A stretch of DNA of 64,000 bases from Blattabacterium sp. (Blattella germanica) str. Bge (GTDB lineage Bacteria; Bacteroidota; Bacteroidia; Flavobacteriales; Blattabacteriaceae): NCBI RefSeq assembly GCF_000022605.2, contig NC_013454.1, positions 1 through 64,000 on the forward strand, written 5' to 3'. The notes beneath the pieces are model-generated. The model made no database searches. It was not told where the DNA came from and saw only the letters and a program-made list of their open reading frames with translations. How positions within the stretch are numbered: the first letter of the stretch is position 1; every line of letters starts with the position of its first letter. Made by a program: the position numbers and the translations under genes. Positions 46,265 through 53,960 of the stretch are shown here, one piece after another.

Positions 46265-47421
46265 ATTGTAGACATGATCAATATAGAAATCGATTCTTTC
46301 TTTTTTTTATTCTTATTAGAAAAGGGTCTTAAAATACCTATTTTATTCGAATGATATAGTTCAAAAGAAATAAAGTTTTCATTCAAAGAAGATAAAATTT
46401 CAATTAAAAATTTGGAGTTGAAACCCATTTGAATACTTTCTATTTTTCTTAAATCATCAAAAATAGGTTTACATTTTATTTTTGATCCAAAATTGTAATT
46501 ATTGATAGCTTTTTGTTCAAAAATTTTCAATTTATTACGATTTAAGTGTAAATGAATGAAATTCTTTTTTTTTTTAGAAAAAATAGAAATTCTTCTGATG
46601 GTATTTAATAATAAAAGCCTATTGATAACAAATGATACGTCACAATTGTTATTAGGAATAACGGAATTGTAATTTGGATATTTTTGGTTAATCAATCTAC
46701 ATGAAAAAATATGATTTTGAAAATGAAATACTATATTAATTTTATTATTGTATTCAATGACTATATTGCTATTCTTTTCATTTTTTAAAATTTCTCTAAT
46801 TATATCGAGAGATTTTTTTGGAATAGTAAATTCAATATATTTATCAAATTTTAGGTTTTTTATAGTATATTTTACCATACGAAAAGTGTCTGTCGCTACA
46901 AAATTTGCTTCATAAGGAGAAAATTGAAAAAAAACTCCATTCAATATTGGTTGAAATTTTTTGTCCCCAACAGCGAATAATGTTTGATTTAATATTTTTG
47001 AAAGAATGTTTGAAAATAAAGTTATTTTCATAGTGGATGATCTAAATATGGATTCTTTTTTTTTAAAAAAATTCATCGAATATTTATGAAAATATATAGG
47101 AATTTTATAAGATCCTTGTTCAGAAAAAATGTTTAGTGCTATTTTTTTTTTCTTAAAAAAAAGTGTTTCATTAGGAAATGTCGTCAAAACATCTATCATT
47201 AATTTAGTAGAAACCACTACTTTTTCTTTTGTATATTTTTTTACATTTACTTTTATATATGTGTTCACTATATTTTCCGAATCACATAGCACTATGATTT
47301 TTAGTTTGTTTTTTACAATTTCAAAAATAAAATATTCTGAATTTGAATTATTAGAATTTATAATTTGATATAAAGTATGTAATTTTTGTAATAGAGAATG
47401 ACTAGAAACAAAGAAATACAT
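46261..47421 (-). CDS. dnaN: DNA polymerase III beta subunit (sliding clamp)
   Basis: Ring-shaped processivity clamp. The 386-residue protein is divergent and extremely Lys/Asn/Ile-rich, but has the three-domain clamp pattern: FVSSHSLLQKLHTLYQII at the start, the middle-domain FQPILNGVFFQFSPYEANFVATDTFRMVKYTI, the KYPNYNSVIP segment and a C-terminal ESISILIMSTI corresponding to the usual LLMPVR/LN end. Not adjacent to dnaA or recF, which is normal for flavobacteria. Its TGA stop overlaps the ATG of pheT. Confidence 0.93.
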   Translation of the reverse strand: MYFFVSSHSLLQKLHTLYQIINSNNSNSEYFIFEIVKNKLKIIVLCDSENIVNTYIKVNVKKYTKEKVVVSTKLMIDVLTTFPNETLFFKKKKIALNIFSEQGSYKIPIYFHKYSMNFFKKKESIFRSSTMKITLFSNILSKILNQTLFAVGDKKFQPILNGVFFQFSPYEANFVATDTFRMVKYTIKNLKFDKYIEFTIPKKSLDIIREILKNEKNSNIVIEYNNKINIVFHFQNHIFSCRLINQKYPNYNSVIPNNNCDVSFVINRLLLLNTIRRISIFSKKKKNFIHLHLNRNKLKIFEQKAINNYNFGSKIKCKPIFDDLRKIESIQMGFNSKFLIEILSSLNENFISFELYHSNKIGILRPFSNKNKKKKESISILIMSTI

Positions 47422-47441
47422 ATTTTTTGTGTATGAATAAA

Positions 47442-47515
47442 TAGCGTGAGGGGGATTTGAACCCCCGACCTCTGGGTTATGAATCCAACGCTCTAACCAA
47501 CTGAGCTATCACGCC
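47442..47515 (-). tRNA. tRNA-Met (anticodon CAT), probably elongator
   Basis: 74-base cloverleaf on the minus strand: acceptor GGCGTGA/TCACGCT, D-arm TAGCTCAGTTGGTTAGAGCG, anticodon loop TTCATAA with stem TTGGA/CCCAG (A-C mismatch at the loop-closing pair), T-arm GGGGG-TTCAAAT-CCCCC, discriminator A. It lacks initiator features. C3-G70 is shared with E. coli elongator tRNA-Met, so Met is favoured over Ile2. Confidence 0.92.
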
Positions 47516-47592
47516 TGATGTGATTATTTTTTTTATAAATTCTACAATAAAGTTAGTATATTTTTTATAGTATTTATAAAAATAAAAGAATT

Positions 47593-48252
47593 ATGATTTT
47601 TGATTTAAGTGATTATAGAAAAAATTATCATAAAAATTCTTTATTAGAATCTGAAGTTCCAAAAGAACCTTTTCAATTATTTCATGATTGGTTTCAACAA
47701 GAAAAACTTTTTAATATTCATAAAAAAAATAATGAGGAAATCAATGCTATGTCTATTTCCACTATAGGAGAAGATGGAGTTCCAGAAACTAGAGTTGTTT
47801 TACTTAAAGAATATTCTGAAAAAGGATTTATTTTCTATACAAATTATTATAGTTTTAAAGGAAAATCTATTCAAAATAGACCAAGAGTATGTATTTCTTT
47901 TTATTGGAAAAATACAGAAAGACAAATTCTTATTAAAGGAATAACATCTAAAATAAAAAAAGAAAAATCTGATGAATACTTTCAAAAAAGACCTAAAGAA
48001 AATCAAATAGGGTGTTGGGCATCTAGACAAAGTTCAACTGTTTCATCTAAAGAATATTTATTAAAACAATATAAAAAATGGTATAATTTTTTTAAAAATA
48101 AAACAATCAAACGTCCTTTCGATTGGGGTGGATATATTGTGAAACCCTACAAAATGGAATTTTGGCAAGGTCAAACAAACAGACTTCATGATAGACTGGT
48201 TTACAGTTTAGAAAAAGAAAAAAAGTGGATCTTGTATAGATTGTCTCCATAA
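47593..48252 (+). CDS. pdxH: Pyridoxamine/pyridoxine 5'-phosphate oxidase
   Basis: FMN enzyme that produces pyridoxal 5'-phosphate, the last step after PdxJ. The 219 residues have DLSDYRKNYHKNSLLESEVPKEPFQLFHDWF at the N-terminus, NAMSISTIGEDGVPETRVVLLKEYSEKGFIFYTNY (FMN binding), the WASRQSS segment and the signature PFDWGGYIVKPYKMEFWQGQTNRLHDR near the C-terminus. Complete. It faces hup, separated by a strong hairpin. Confidence 0.97.
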   Translation: MIFDLSDYRKNYHKNSLLESEVPKEPFQLFHDWFQQEKLFNIHKKNNEEINAMSISTIGEDGVPETRVVLLKEYSEKGFIFYTNYYSFKGKSIQNRPRVCISFYWKNTERQILIKGITSKIKKEKSDEYFQKRPKENQIGCWASRQSSTVSSKEYLLKQYKKWYNFFKNKTIKRPFDWGGYIVKPYKMEFWQGQTNRLHDRLVYSLEKEKKWILYRLSP

Positions 48253-48299
48253 AAAAATAAGATAAAGTTTGTATACTAAACAAACTTTATCTTATTTTT
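48253..48299. terminator. Bidirectional terminator between pdxH and hup
   Basis: A perfect 19-base inverted repeat: AAAAATAAGATAAAGTTTG (48253-48271) and its complement (48281-48299) with a nine-base loop. The left arm starts directly after the pdxH stop and each arm ends in a run that is T-rich on the outgoing strand, as expected for a terminator serving both converging genes. Confidence 0.8.
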
Positions 48300-48305
48300 G
48301 AGTTA

Positions 48306-48572
48306 TTACAATTTTGTTAATTCTGCTCCTATTTTAAATTTAGCCACTTTTTTTCCTGGAATATGTATTTTTTTACCTGTTCTAGGATTTACTCCATTTC
48401 TAGGATGTCTTTCTACAACAGAAAAGGTTCCAAATCCTACGAGTGTGACCTTGTCTCCTTTTTTTAAAGATTCAATTACTGTTTCAATAAATGCATCCGT
48501 AACATTTTTAGCTTTTATTTTTGTTATTCCAGTTTTTTCAGCTATTGAATTAACCAATTCTGTTTTGTTCAT
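48306..48572 (-). CDS. hup: DNA-binding protein HU
   Basis: Histone-like nucleoid protein. The 88 residues start MNKTELVNSIAEKTGITKIK and contain the beta-arm signature GFGTFSVVERHPRNGVNPRTGKKI ending in FKIGAELTKL, typical of HU rather than a site-specific IHF. Higher conservation than its neighbours. It has its own promoter-like element upstream and a strong hairpin downstream, so it is likely a single-gene transcript. Confidence 0.96.
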   Translation of the reverse strand: MNKTELVNSIAEKTGITKIKAKNVTDAFIETVIESLKKGDKVTLVGFGTFSVVERHPRNGVNPRTGKKIHIPGKKVAKFKIGAELTKL

Positions 48573-48625
48573 GAATTTAAATTTAATTTTAATTAACTAT
48601 AAAACAATCTTATAATTAACGATAG

Positions 48626-48633
48626 CAAATATA
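48626..48633 (-). promoter_or_regulatory. Candidate -7 promoter element for hup
   Basis: TATATTTG on the minus strand matches TAnnTTTG and lies about 55 bases before the hup ATG, in a 113-base gap to fmt. A TTTG lies further upstream but at about 29 bases spacing, longer than the usual -33/-7 distance. Confidence 0.35.
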
Positions 48634-48685
48634 AAATATTTATTTATAAAGGATAAATAACTCAAACTTAAAAAAAAATATTGTT

Positions 48686-49645
48686 TCATCTAACAAAAAG
48701 ATTTTTCCTTATTTTTATTCCATTAATTAAATTTTGAATGTTCATCTTTTTTTTTCCTTCTATTTGTCCTTCAATAATAGATATAAAACCTTCTTTTACA
48801 GATATTTGCATTTCAAATGATGAAGTAATGAATACAAATCCAATAGGAAAAAAATGTTTTTTTCGTATTTTTTTTACGGTAAAGATTTTGAATCTAACAA
48901 ATTTATTTTTACTGAAAAATAACAAAGTCCATGCAGTAGGAAGAGGACTTAGTCCTCTTATTTTATTATAGATGGATTCAATAGAAGGTTCATCCCATTG
49001 TATCTTACAATCTAGAGTGGATATTTTTGGTGCATATTTTAAAGAATTCACATTTTTTTGATCAGTAGGTTCTATTTTATTTTTTATTATTCCTTCTAAA
49101 GTTTTTATGACCATAGATCCACTCATTTTTTTGAGTTTATTTTCTAATTCTCCAGCAGTTTCCTCTTTTTCTATTTCTATTTTTTTTGTAAAAGTATTTT
49201 TCCATAATCTATTTTTTTTTCTATGAAAAAAAGTTGTTAATCCAGTTTGATTTTCTCCATTAATAATGACCCAATTAATAGGAGCGGCACCCCTATATTG
49301 TGGAAGAAGTGAGGCATGTAAATTAAAAGACCCCATTTTAGGGAAATTCCATACTTTTTTAGGTAAAATTCTGAAAGAAACAACAATTTGAATGTCTGGA
49401 TTCCATTTCTTAAGATTTCTTAAAAAAGAATTGTCAAGAAGATTGATAGGTTGTAAAAAAGGAATATCATTCTCCAATGCATATTTTTTTACAGGAGAAA
49501 ACATTTTTTCCTTCTTTTTATGAAAAAAATTATCAGGGCTTGTAATGATTCCTACAATATTATATTGTTTTATATGTAATTCTTTTAAAGAAAAAAGTGA
49601 AAAATGTGTTGAACCTATGAATACAATTTTTGGAAACTTTTTCAT
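48686..49645 (-). CDS. fmt: Methionyl-tRNA formyltransferase
   Basis: Formylates initiator Met-tRNA. With the ATG at 49645 the protein has 319 residues and begins KKFPKIVFIGSTHFSLFSL, the family opening. The formyl-transfer signature SLLPQYRGAAPINW is present, with the conserved Asn-His (FNLHASLLP) and Thr/Glu-containing loop (EEETAGEL), followed by a C-terminal OB-like domain (LRGLSPLPTAW). An ATG 20 codons upstream is open but adds non-homologous sequence. Confidence 0.95.
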   Translation of the reverse strand: MKKFPKIVFIGSTHFSLFSLKELHIKQYNIVGIITSPDNFFHKKKEKMFSPVKKYALENDIPFLQPINLLDNSFLRNLKKWNPDIQIVVSFRILPKKVWNFPKMGSFNLHASLLPQYRGAAPINWVIINGENQTGLTTFFHRKKNRLWKNTFTKKIEIEKEETAGELENKLKKMSGSMVIKTLEGIIKNKIEPTDQKNVNSLKYAPKISTLDCKIQWDEPSIESIYNKIRGLSPLPTAWTLLFFSKNKFVRFKIFTVKKIRKKHFFPIGFVFITSSFEMQISVKEGFISIIEGQIEGKKKMNIQNLINGIKIRKNLFVR

Positions 49646-49781
49646 ATAATTTATTTGTAATTTAAATTCACTAATTTTATCTTGTGATTTTATGAAAAAG
49701 TTCATTGATTTTTGAAAATCAAATATATAAAAATATCATTTTCTTTGATTTTTTAATATTAAATATAGAAAATATCAATAT

Positions 49782-50015
49782 ATGTATTGGACTTTAGAAT
49801 TAGCTTCTCATTTGGAAGATGCACCTTGGCCTGCAACAAAGGAAGAATTGATTGATTTTGCTATTCGTACTGGAGCCCCTTTAGAAGTCGTTGAAAATCT
49901 TCAACAATTAGAGAATGGAGAAGGAGAAATTTTTGAATCTATAGAAGATATCTGGGCAGATTATCCACGTGACGATGAAGATTTTTATTGGAACAGAGAT
50001 GAATATGAACTTTAA
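49782..50015 (+). CDS. DUF2795 protein
   Basis: Small acidic protein of unknown function, 77 residues, starting MYWTLELASHLEDAPWPATK and containing ELIDFAIRTGAPLEVVENLQQLE and a C-terminal acidic WADYPRDDEDFYWNRDEYEL. Very well conserved across Bacteroidota, where it commonly sits next to secA as it does here (28 bases upstream). The strict conservation in an eroding genome points to an important role, perhaps linked to SecA, but none is established to my knowledge. Confidence 0.9.
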   Translation: MYWTLELASHLEDAPWPATKEELIDFAIRTGAPLEVVENLQQLENGEGEIFESIEDIWADYPRDDEDFYWNRDEYEL

Positions 50016-50043
50016 ATTATTTATTTTTTGATATGTATTTTGA

Positions 50044-53000
50044 ATGAGTTTTATCAGGAAAATATTAAATAAATTATTAGTTAATAAAAATGAAAGGGAC
50101 CTGAAAGAGGTTAGAAAGTTTTTGGTTAGAATCAAAGAAGAGGAAAAAAAAATCTCTTTATTATCTGATGATGGTTTGAGAAATAAAACTCATGATTTAA
50201 AAAAAATTATAAAAGATTCTACAAAAAAATTTGATAAAGAGGAAGAAAAGTTTTTAAAAAAAATACAAGAAAAATTTTGTTCTATTAGTGTGTTGCAAAA
50301 AATATACTCTATTATAGAAGATATTAGGGAAAAACGTTATCAAATAGAACAAAAAGAATTGATCCATCTTTTACCTCAAGCTTTTGCTTTGATTAAAGAA
50401 ACGGCTAGACGTTTGAAAGAAAATAAAAAACTTGTAGTAAATTCTACTTTTTTTGATAAAGAATTATCTCAAACAAAATCTTATGTCCTTTTGAATGAAA
50501 ATAAAGCCATTTGGAGAAATAAATGGGATGCATATGGGAAATCAATAGTTTGGGATATGGTTCATTATGATGTTCAATTAATGGGTGGAGTGGTGTTACA
50601 TCAAGGAAAAATAGCAGAAATGGCAACAGGAGAGGGAAAAACTTTTGTTGCTACTTTATCTGCTTATTTAAATGCTTTATCCGGTAGAGGCGTACATATT
50701 GTTACAGTTAATAATTATTTGTCAAGAAGAGATACTGGATGGATGGCCCCTTTAATGGAATTTCATGGATTAAAGGTTGATTGCATTGATAATTATTCAT
50801 CTTCTGATGTACAAAAACGTAAAAAGGCATATCAGGCGGATATTACTTATGGAACAAATAACGAATTTTGTTTTGATTATTTGAGAGATAATATGGCTTC
50901 TTCTAAAGAAGAATTAGTTCAAAGAGAATTAAACTATGCTATTATCGATGAAATCGATTCTGTATTGATCGATGAAGCACGTACTCCTTTAATTATATCC
51001 GGGCCTGTAGATCCTAAAAAAGATAATAAAAAAGAATTTGAATTATTTAAAGGGAAAGTAGAAAATCTTGTGAATAAACAAAATACCGTTGTTAATAATT
51101 TTTTGCAAGAAGCAAAAAATTTGATCAAAAATGGAGATAAAAAATTAGGTGGATTGAAATTATTCCAGGCCCATCGTGGGTTACCAAAGAAAAAGTCCTT
51201 AATCAAATTTCTGAGTGAAGATAATATTCGTTTTATTTTACAAAAAACTGAAAGTCTGTATTTACAAGATTATGGTAGGGAGATGTATAAAGTGGATAAA
51301 GATCTTTATTTTGTGATTGATGAAAAAAATAATACAGTAGAATTGACAGATAAAGGGATTGAATTTTTATCTAGAAATGTAGAAGATGTAGGATTTTTTG
51401 TATTACCAGATGTAAATGTAGAACTTGCTGATTTAGAGAGCAATAAATTATCTAAAGAAAAAGAAATAAAGGAAAAAGAAAAACTTTTAGTAAAAATTTT
51501 TACTATCAAATCACAAAGGATACATACTATTAATCAGCTTCTGAAAGCTTTTACTTTATTTGAAAGAGATGTGGATTATGTTGTTTTAGAAGGAAAAGTC
51601 AAAATAGTAGATGAACAAACTGGTCGGATTATGGAAGGTAGACGTTATTCTGATGGTTTACATCAAGCCATAGAAGCAAAAGAAAATGTAAAAATAGAAT
51701 CTTCTAGTCAAACTTTTGCTACAATAACTTTACAAAATTACTTTAGAATGTATAGAAAGATATCTGGTATGACGGGAACAGCAGAAACAGAATCCGGAGA
51801 ATTTTGGCATATTTATAAATTGGATGTAGTAGTGATCCCTACACATCAAATTGTACAAAGAAAAGATTTGCAGGATCTTGTTTTCAAAACAAAACGAGAA
51901 AAATATAATGCCATTATAGAAAAAATTATTCATTTATCTATACATGAAAAACGCCCAGTTCTTGTTGGGACTACCTCTGTTGAGGTTTCAGAATTTTTAA
52001 GTAGAGCATTAAAATTTAGAAAAATACCGCATAATGTTTTAAATGCAAAATTACATGATAAAGAAGCGGATATAATAGCAAAAGCAGGATTAGTTGGATC
52101 TGTAACGATAGCGACTAATATGGCAGGTCGTGGAACAGATATTAAACTATCTAAGGAGGTCATAAAAAATGGGGGATTATCCGTTTTAGGAACAGAAAGA
52201 CATGATTCTAGAAGAGTGGATAATCAGTTAAGAGGTCGATCTGGACGTCAGGGGGATCCAGGAAGTTCTCAATTTTATGTATCATTAGAGGATGATTTAA
52301 TTCGTTTGTTTATTGATTCAGAGAGACTTTCAAGACTTATGGACAGATTTGGTCATAAAGAAGGGGATATTATCCAACATCCTTTGTTAACAAAATCTAT
52401 TGAAAAAGCACAAAAAAAAATAGAAGACAATAATTTTAGCATGCGAAAACGTTTGTTGGACTATGATGATGTTATAAATAAACAGAGAGAATTTATTTAC
52501 AAAAAGCGTAAAAATGCATTATGTGAGAGCGAATTGAGTTTAGATATTTCTAATATGGTTTATATCTTATTAGATGTAATGATCTCAGTTAATAAATCTT
52601 TAAATGATTTTAAAAATTTAGAATATGAATTTATTCAAATTTTTGATATGAAATTTCCATTTCAGGAAAAAGAGTTCTTCTCTTATAAAGAACGTGTTTG
52701 TGTAAACAAACTTCATGATATTATCATAAATTTTTATGATAAAAAAAAGGAAAATATGATTCATAAAGATATAATGCCAATTATATCTAATATTATTGTG
52801 AATAATAAGGAATTTTATCAAATACAAGTTATTTTTACTGATGGAATACAAAATATAGTTTCTACATCAGATTTGAAGGAATTTTATAAAACCGAAGGTC
52901 GATCTTTGTTATCAATATTTGAAAAAAAGACTATATTATGTTTCATGGACGATAAATGGAAGGAACATTTGCGTGAAATGGACAGTTTGCGATATTCTGT

Positions 53001-53331
53001 GCAAAATGCAGTCTTTGAACAAAAAGATCCTCTAATCGTTTATAAACAAAATGCTTTTAATTTATTTCAAGAAAGAGTTTATGATATTAACAAAAAAATT
53101 GTTTCTTTTTTACTTAAATCTACCATAATGAGAGGTGATATTTTATGTATTCCAAAAAATAATATAAAAATGGATCTTTTAATGAGAAGTAAAAATAGAA
53201 AAAAATTGGGAAGAAATAATAGAATTAGTATTCGTCATTTAATTACAGGGGAAACAAAAAATATTAAATTTAAACAAGCAGAATTTTTTTTAGAACAGGG
53301 AGAGTGGGTAATAGAGGATGATTCTTTTTAG
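50044..53331 (+). CDS. secA: Protein translocase ATPase SecA
   Basis: Motor of the Sec preprotein translocase. The 1,095 residues fit the long Bacteroidota form. NBD1 has Walker A MATGEGKTF (Lys199) and Walker B IIDEIDSVLIDEARTPLIISG. A Bacteroidota-specific insertion of about 100 residues follows. NBD2 shows GTTSVEVSE, ATNMAGRGTDI and GRSGRQGDPGSS. Then come the helical scaffold (FMDDKWKEHLREMDSLRYSVQ) and a C-terminal region without the zinc-binding SEC-C motif, which flavobacterial SecA also usually lacks. The protein appears intact. Confidence 0.97.
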   Translation: MSFIRKILNKLLVNKNERDLKEVRKFLVRIKEEEKKISLLSDDGLRNKTHDLKKIIKDSTKKFDKEEEKFLKKIQEKFCSISVLQKIYSIIEDIREKRYQIEQKELIHLLPQAFALIKETARRLKENKKLVVNSTFFDKELSQTKSYVLLNENKAIWRNKWDAYGKSIVWDMVHYDVQLMGGVVLHQGKIAEMATGEGKTFVATLSAYLNALSGRGVHIVTVNNYLSRRDTGWMAPLMEFHGLKVDCIDNYSSSDVQKRKKAYQADITYGTNNEFCFDYLRDNMASSKEELVQRELNYAIIDEIDSVLIDEARTPLIISGPVDPKKDNKKEFELFKGKVENLVNKQNTVVNNFLQEAKNLIKNGDKKLGGLKLFQAHRGLPKKKSLIKFLSEDNIRFILQKTESLYLQDYGREMYKVDKDLYFVIDEKNNTVELTDKGIEFLSRNVEDVGFFVLPDVNVELADLESNKLSKEKEIKEKEKLLVKIFTIKSQRIHTINQLLKAFTLFERDVDYVVLEGKVKIVDEQTGRIMEGRRYSDGLHQAIEAKENVKIESSSQTFATITLQNYFRMYRKISGMTGTAETESGEFWHIYKLDVVVIPTHQIVQRKDLQDLVFKTKREKYNAIIEKIIHLSIHEKRPVLVGTTSVEVSEFLSRALKFRKIPHNVLNAKLHDKEADIIAKAGLVGSVTIATNMAGRGTDIKLSKEVIKNGGLSVLGTERHDSRRVDNQLRGRSGRQGDPGSSQFYVSLEDDLIRLFIDSERLSRLMDRFGHKEGDIIQHPLLTKSIEKAQKKIEDNNFSMRKRLLDYDDVINKQREFIYKKRKNALCESELSLDISNMVYILLDVMISVNKSLNDFKNLEYEFIQIFDMKFPFQEKEFFSYKERVCVNKLHDIIINFYDKKKENMIHKDIMPIISNIIVNNKEFYQIQVIFTDGIQNIVSTSDLKEFYKTEGRSLLSIFEKKTILCFMDDKWKEHLREMDSLRYSVQNAVFEQKDPLIVYKQNAFNLFQERVYDINKKIVSFLLKSTIMRGDILCIPKNNIKMDLLMRSKNRKKLGRNNRISIRHLITGETKNIKFKQAEFFLEQGEWVIEDDSF

Positions 53332-53362
53332 AATAATTAGAATAATATGTTAGAATAATATG
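53329..53362 (+). repeat. Three short direct repeats after secA
   Basis: TAGAATAAT occurs at 53329, 53338 and 53351, the last two extended to TAGAATAATATG. The first copy includes the secA stop codon and the block fills the whole gap to sanA. It looks like a small replication-slippage product. Confidence 0.6.
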
Positions 53363-53363
53363 A

Positions 53364-53960
53364 TTGTATCAATCAAAAATAAAACGCATATTTTTCGTTA
53401 TAATTTCATTTATTTTTTCTTGTTATATTGGAATCAGTTTATGGTCAATAAGAAAGAATTATGATTATATAGATTATATTCCATATAACACATTTGGTGT
53501 CGTTTTAGGCACTTCTAAATATTTACATGGAGGTGGTGTAAATGCTTATTTTAAGTATAGAATTGATGCAGCTTGTTCTCTTTTTCATCATAAAAAAATA
53601 CGTTACATCATTGTAAGTGGAGATAATAGAGAAAAAAATTATAATGAACCAAAAATGATGAAAAAGGAATTAATAAAAAAAGGAATTCCTTCTCATTTTA
53701 TATATGAAGATCTCTATGGAATTAATACTTTACATTCTGTTTTAAGGGTTTATAAAATTTTTAATCAAAAAAAATTTACAATTATATCTCAAAAATTTCA
53801 CAATGAAAGAGCTATTTTTATTGGAAATTGTTTAGGATTAGATGTTATTGGTTTCAATGCTAAAAACCTTACTTTTGATAGTAAAATACAACTTAGAGAA
53901 GTTTTCGCTAGAGTTAAAGCTTTGTGGGATATTTTTTTGATATTTAAAAAATCAGGATAG
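53364..53960 (+). CDS. sanA: SanA/YdcF-family (DUF218) membrane protein
   Basis: Envelope protein of the ElyC/SanA/YdcF family; E. coli SanA affects vancomycin entry at high temperature. The 198 residues have one N-terminal span (about 8-27) and a DUF218 domain with VVLGTSKYLHGGGVNAYFKYRIDAA, IIVSGDNREKNYNEPKMMKKELIKKGI, and FTIISQKFHNERA. The frame begins with TTG; an ATG at 53361 is in another frame. The last nine bases overlap the convergent menD. The gene name is by family resemblance, not proven orthology. Confidence 0.82.
   Translation: MYQSKIKRIFFVIISFIFSCYIGISLWSIRKNYDYIDYIPYNTFGVVLGTSKYLHGGGVNAYFKYRIDAACSLFHHKKIRYIIVSGDNREKNYNEPKMMKKELIKKGIPSHFIYEDLYGINTLHSVLRVYKIFNQKKFTIISQKFHNERAIFIGNCLGLDVIGFNAKNLTFDSKIQLREVFARVKALWDIFLIFKKSG

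Noticed and set aside
34660-47421. Replication origin near rpmH or dnaN
   Set aside because: The two genes are about 12 kb apart, there is no dnaA or rnpA, and no cluster of DnaA boxes is visible. A single near-match in menD is not meaningful.
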